Source: Klebsiella pneumoniae (GTDB lineage: Bacteria > Bacteroidota > Bacteroidia > Flavobacteriales > Flavobacteriaceae). Taken from it: DNA of 6,522 nucleotides. The translations under genes and the position numbers were made by a program. Shown piece after piece: positions 4,906 to 6,522 of this stretch (position 1 is the stretch's first letter; each line of letters opens with the position of its first letter). The notes beneath the pieces are model-generated. The model made no database searches. It was not told where the DNA came from and saw only the letters and a program-made list of their open reading frames with translations. The stretch spans positions 1 through 6,522 of the forward strand of contig CALPPA020000102.1 in NCBI GenBank assembly GCA_943325355.2, in the 5' to 3' direction.

Positions 4906-6522
4906 TTATTTAGCTAATAGCTTATGAGGTGGAGCAAACTTAGTCAGGTTTATACCTTCTACTGCTGTTTTATATTCCTCTATTGTAGGAGTTCTACCAA
5001 GAATTGTTGACAGTACCACAACTGGTGTTGAGGAAAGCAATGACTCGCCTTTTTTACCTTCAGCATCCTCTACAACTCTTCCTTGAAAAAGACGTGTAGA
5101 AGTTGCCATCACTGTATCTCCTTTAGATGCTTTTTCCTGATTACCCATACAAAGGTTACAACCGGGACGCTCTAAATACAACATATTTTCGTATTCTGTT
5201 CGTGCCACAGCTTTAGGAGTAGTATCGTCGAATTCGAAACCTGAGTATTTCTGTAAAACTGCCCAATCGCCTTCAGCTTTAAGTTCATCTACGATATTAT
5301 AAGTAGGCGGTGCTACAACAAGCGGTGCAAGAAACTCGACCTTACCTTTTTGCTTTTCTACGTTTTTTAGCATTTGAGCAAGAATTTTCATATCGCCTTT
5401 GTGAACCATACAAGAACCTATAAATCCCAGATCAACTTTTTTATCTCCTCCATAAAAAGATAGCGGCCTAATGGTATCGTGAGTATATCTTTTAGAAACA
5501 TCGGCATTATAAACGTCAGGATCAGCAATCATTGGTTCAGCTATCTGATCCAAATCAACTACAACTTCAGCATAATACTTAGCATTAGCATCTGGTGTAA
5601 GCGCTGGTTTCTCCCCTGATTTAATCTCGGCGATTCTCTTATTAGCAATTGCAACCAATCCCTTCAACACGTGAATATGGTTGTCCATACCCTTGTCAAT
5701 CATAATCTGAATTCTATTCTTTGCAATATTTAAAGACTCTATCAAAGTATTATCTTCGGAAATACAGATAGAAGCCTTTGCCTTCATTTCAGCAGTCCAA
5801 TCAGTAAACGTAAAGGCTTGGTCAGCAGTTAGCGTTCCTAGGTGAACCTCAATAATTTTACCTTGAAATACGTTTTCGCCCCCAAACTGCTTGAGCATTT
5901 GAGATTGTGTTGCGTGAACCACATCACGGAAATCCATATAACTTTTCATTTCGCCTTTGAAAGTCACTTTTACCGATTCAGGAATTGGCATTGAAGCTTC
6001 ACCTGTAGCCAATGCAAGTGCAACTGTTCCGGAGTCAGCACCAAAAGCAACCCCTTTTGACATTCTGGTATGGGAGTCACCACCGATGATGATAGACCAC
6101 TCATCTACGGTAATATCATTGAGAACTTTATGAATAACATCGGTCATTGGATGATAAACTCCTTTCGGGTCACGAGCAGTAATCAAACCAAAATCACTCA
6201 TAAATTTCATCAATCTAGGAATATTTGCTTTAGATTTATTATCCCAAACTGAGGCAGTATGACAACCCGATTGGTAGGCACCGTCAACGATTGGGGAAAT
6301 TACTGTAGCAGCCATAGATTCTAATTCCTGTGCAGTCATCAAACCTGTTGTATCTTGTGAACCAACAATATTTACGGTAACACGTACATCCGAACCAGCG
6401 TGTAAAATCTTACCTGGAGTTGTTCCAACAGCATTTTTATTAAATATTTTTTCAACTGCTGTAAGACCCTGGCCTTCAATAGAAACTTCTTTTGACGGAG
6501 CATATACAGGCAAAATATCAAC
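4906..6522 (-). CDS. acnB: Partial: aconitate hydratase B (AcnB), C-terminal part
   Basis: AcnB interconverts citrate and isocitrate in the TCA cycle with a [4Fe-4S] cluster in the cytoplasm; many AcnB proteins also act on 2-methylisocitrate. The frame runs off the window at 6522, leaving 538 residues that begin VDILPVYAPSKE, well inside the family sequence. A TTG at 6513 is in frame but is not a credible start. Visible hallmarks, numbered from that TTG, are IVGSQDTTGLMT (49-60), GGDSHTR (144-150), GADSGTVALA (158-167), IGSCMVHKGD (365-374) and PGCNLCMGNQEKASKGDT (450-467). The cluster ligands should be Cys368, Cys452 and Cys455. The sequence ends with an EEYKTAV block and a short tail (PPHKLLAK). 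The first and last two ligands are 84 residues apart, compared with 59 in E. coli AcnB (Cys710 and Cys769), so this form carries extra sequence there. A strong terminator follows the TAA. Confidence 0.95.
   Translation of the reverse strand, partial: VDILPVYAPSKEVSIEGQGLTAVEKIFNKNAVGTTPGKILHAGSDVRVTVNIVGSQDTTGLMTAQELESMAATVISPIVDGAYQSGCHTASVWDNKSKANIPRLMKFMSDFGLITARDPKGVYHPMTDVIHKVLNDITVDEWSIIIGGDSHTRMSKGVAFGADSGTVALALATGEASMPIPESVKVTFKGEMKSYMDFRDVVHATQSQMLKQFGGENVFQGKIIEVHLGTLTADQAFTFTDWTAEMKAKASICISEDNTLIESLNIAKNRIQIMIDKGMDNHIHVLKGLVAIANKRIAEIKSGEKPALTPDANAKYYAEVVVDLDQIAEPMIADPDVYNADVSKRYTHDTIRPLSFYGGDKKVDLGFIGSCMVHKGDMKILAQMLKNVEKQKGKVEFLAPLVVAPPTYNIVDELKAEGDWAVLQKYSGFEFDDTTPKAVARTEYENMLYLERPGCNLCMGNQEKASKGDTVMATSTRLFQGRVVEDAEGKKGESLLSSTPVVVLSTILGRTPTIEEYKTAVEGINLTKFAPPHKLLAK

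Noticed and set aside
6511..6513. TTG as a start codon of a 535-residue aconitase
   Set aside because: The frame continues open to the window edge and the conserved AcnB sequence is already under way, so the gene is cut by the window rather than starting here.

Overview
The window reads as chromosomal DNA from a member of the Bacteroidota, most likely a Flavobacterium-type bacterium. The evidence is AT-rich sequence, A-rich leaders before start codons instead of clear Shine-Dalgarno sites, a TAnnTTTG-type promoter box, an S9 peptidase and a LysM-NlpC/P60 hydrolase of the kind common in that phylum, and a structured intergenic RNA that resembles the Flavo-1 RNA family. There is no sign of mobile elements, CRISPR, tRNA or rRNA.

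Layout. Positions 1-899 (plus strand) hold the end of an anaerobic (class III) ribonucleotide reductase operon: the C-terminal tail of NrdD with a zinc-ribbon CxxC, a separate 56-residue protein carrying the glycyl-radical motif, and the radical-SAM activase NrdG. Positions 979-2409 (minus) encode a secreted cell-wall hydrolase with four LysM domains and an NlpC/P60 domain. Positions 2410-2617 are non-coding and contain a long imperfect hairpin just downstream of a possible promoter. Positions 2618-4597 (minus) encode a secreted S9-family serine peptidase. Positions 4598-4905 are non-coding but not empty: they hold a structured RNA (about 4754-4831, plus strand), a possible promoter for it, and a two-way terminator that also ends the next gene. 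Positions 4906-6522 (minus) are the C-terminal part of aconitase B, cut by the window edge.

How the parts relate. The nrd genes act together: NrdG uses S-adenosylmethionine to place a radical on a glycine needed by NrdD to make deoxynucleotides without oxygen. Here that glycine sits on a small polypeptide of its own, which is the most unusual thing in the window. The other genes look like independent transcription units: wall turnover, peptide breakdown in the envelope, and the TCA cycle. The second point of interest is the plus-strand RNA, which runs head-on toward the end of the aconitase gene and appears to share its terminator.
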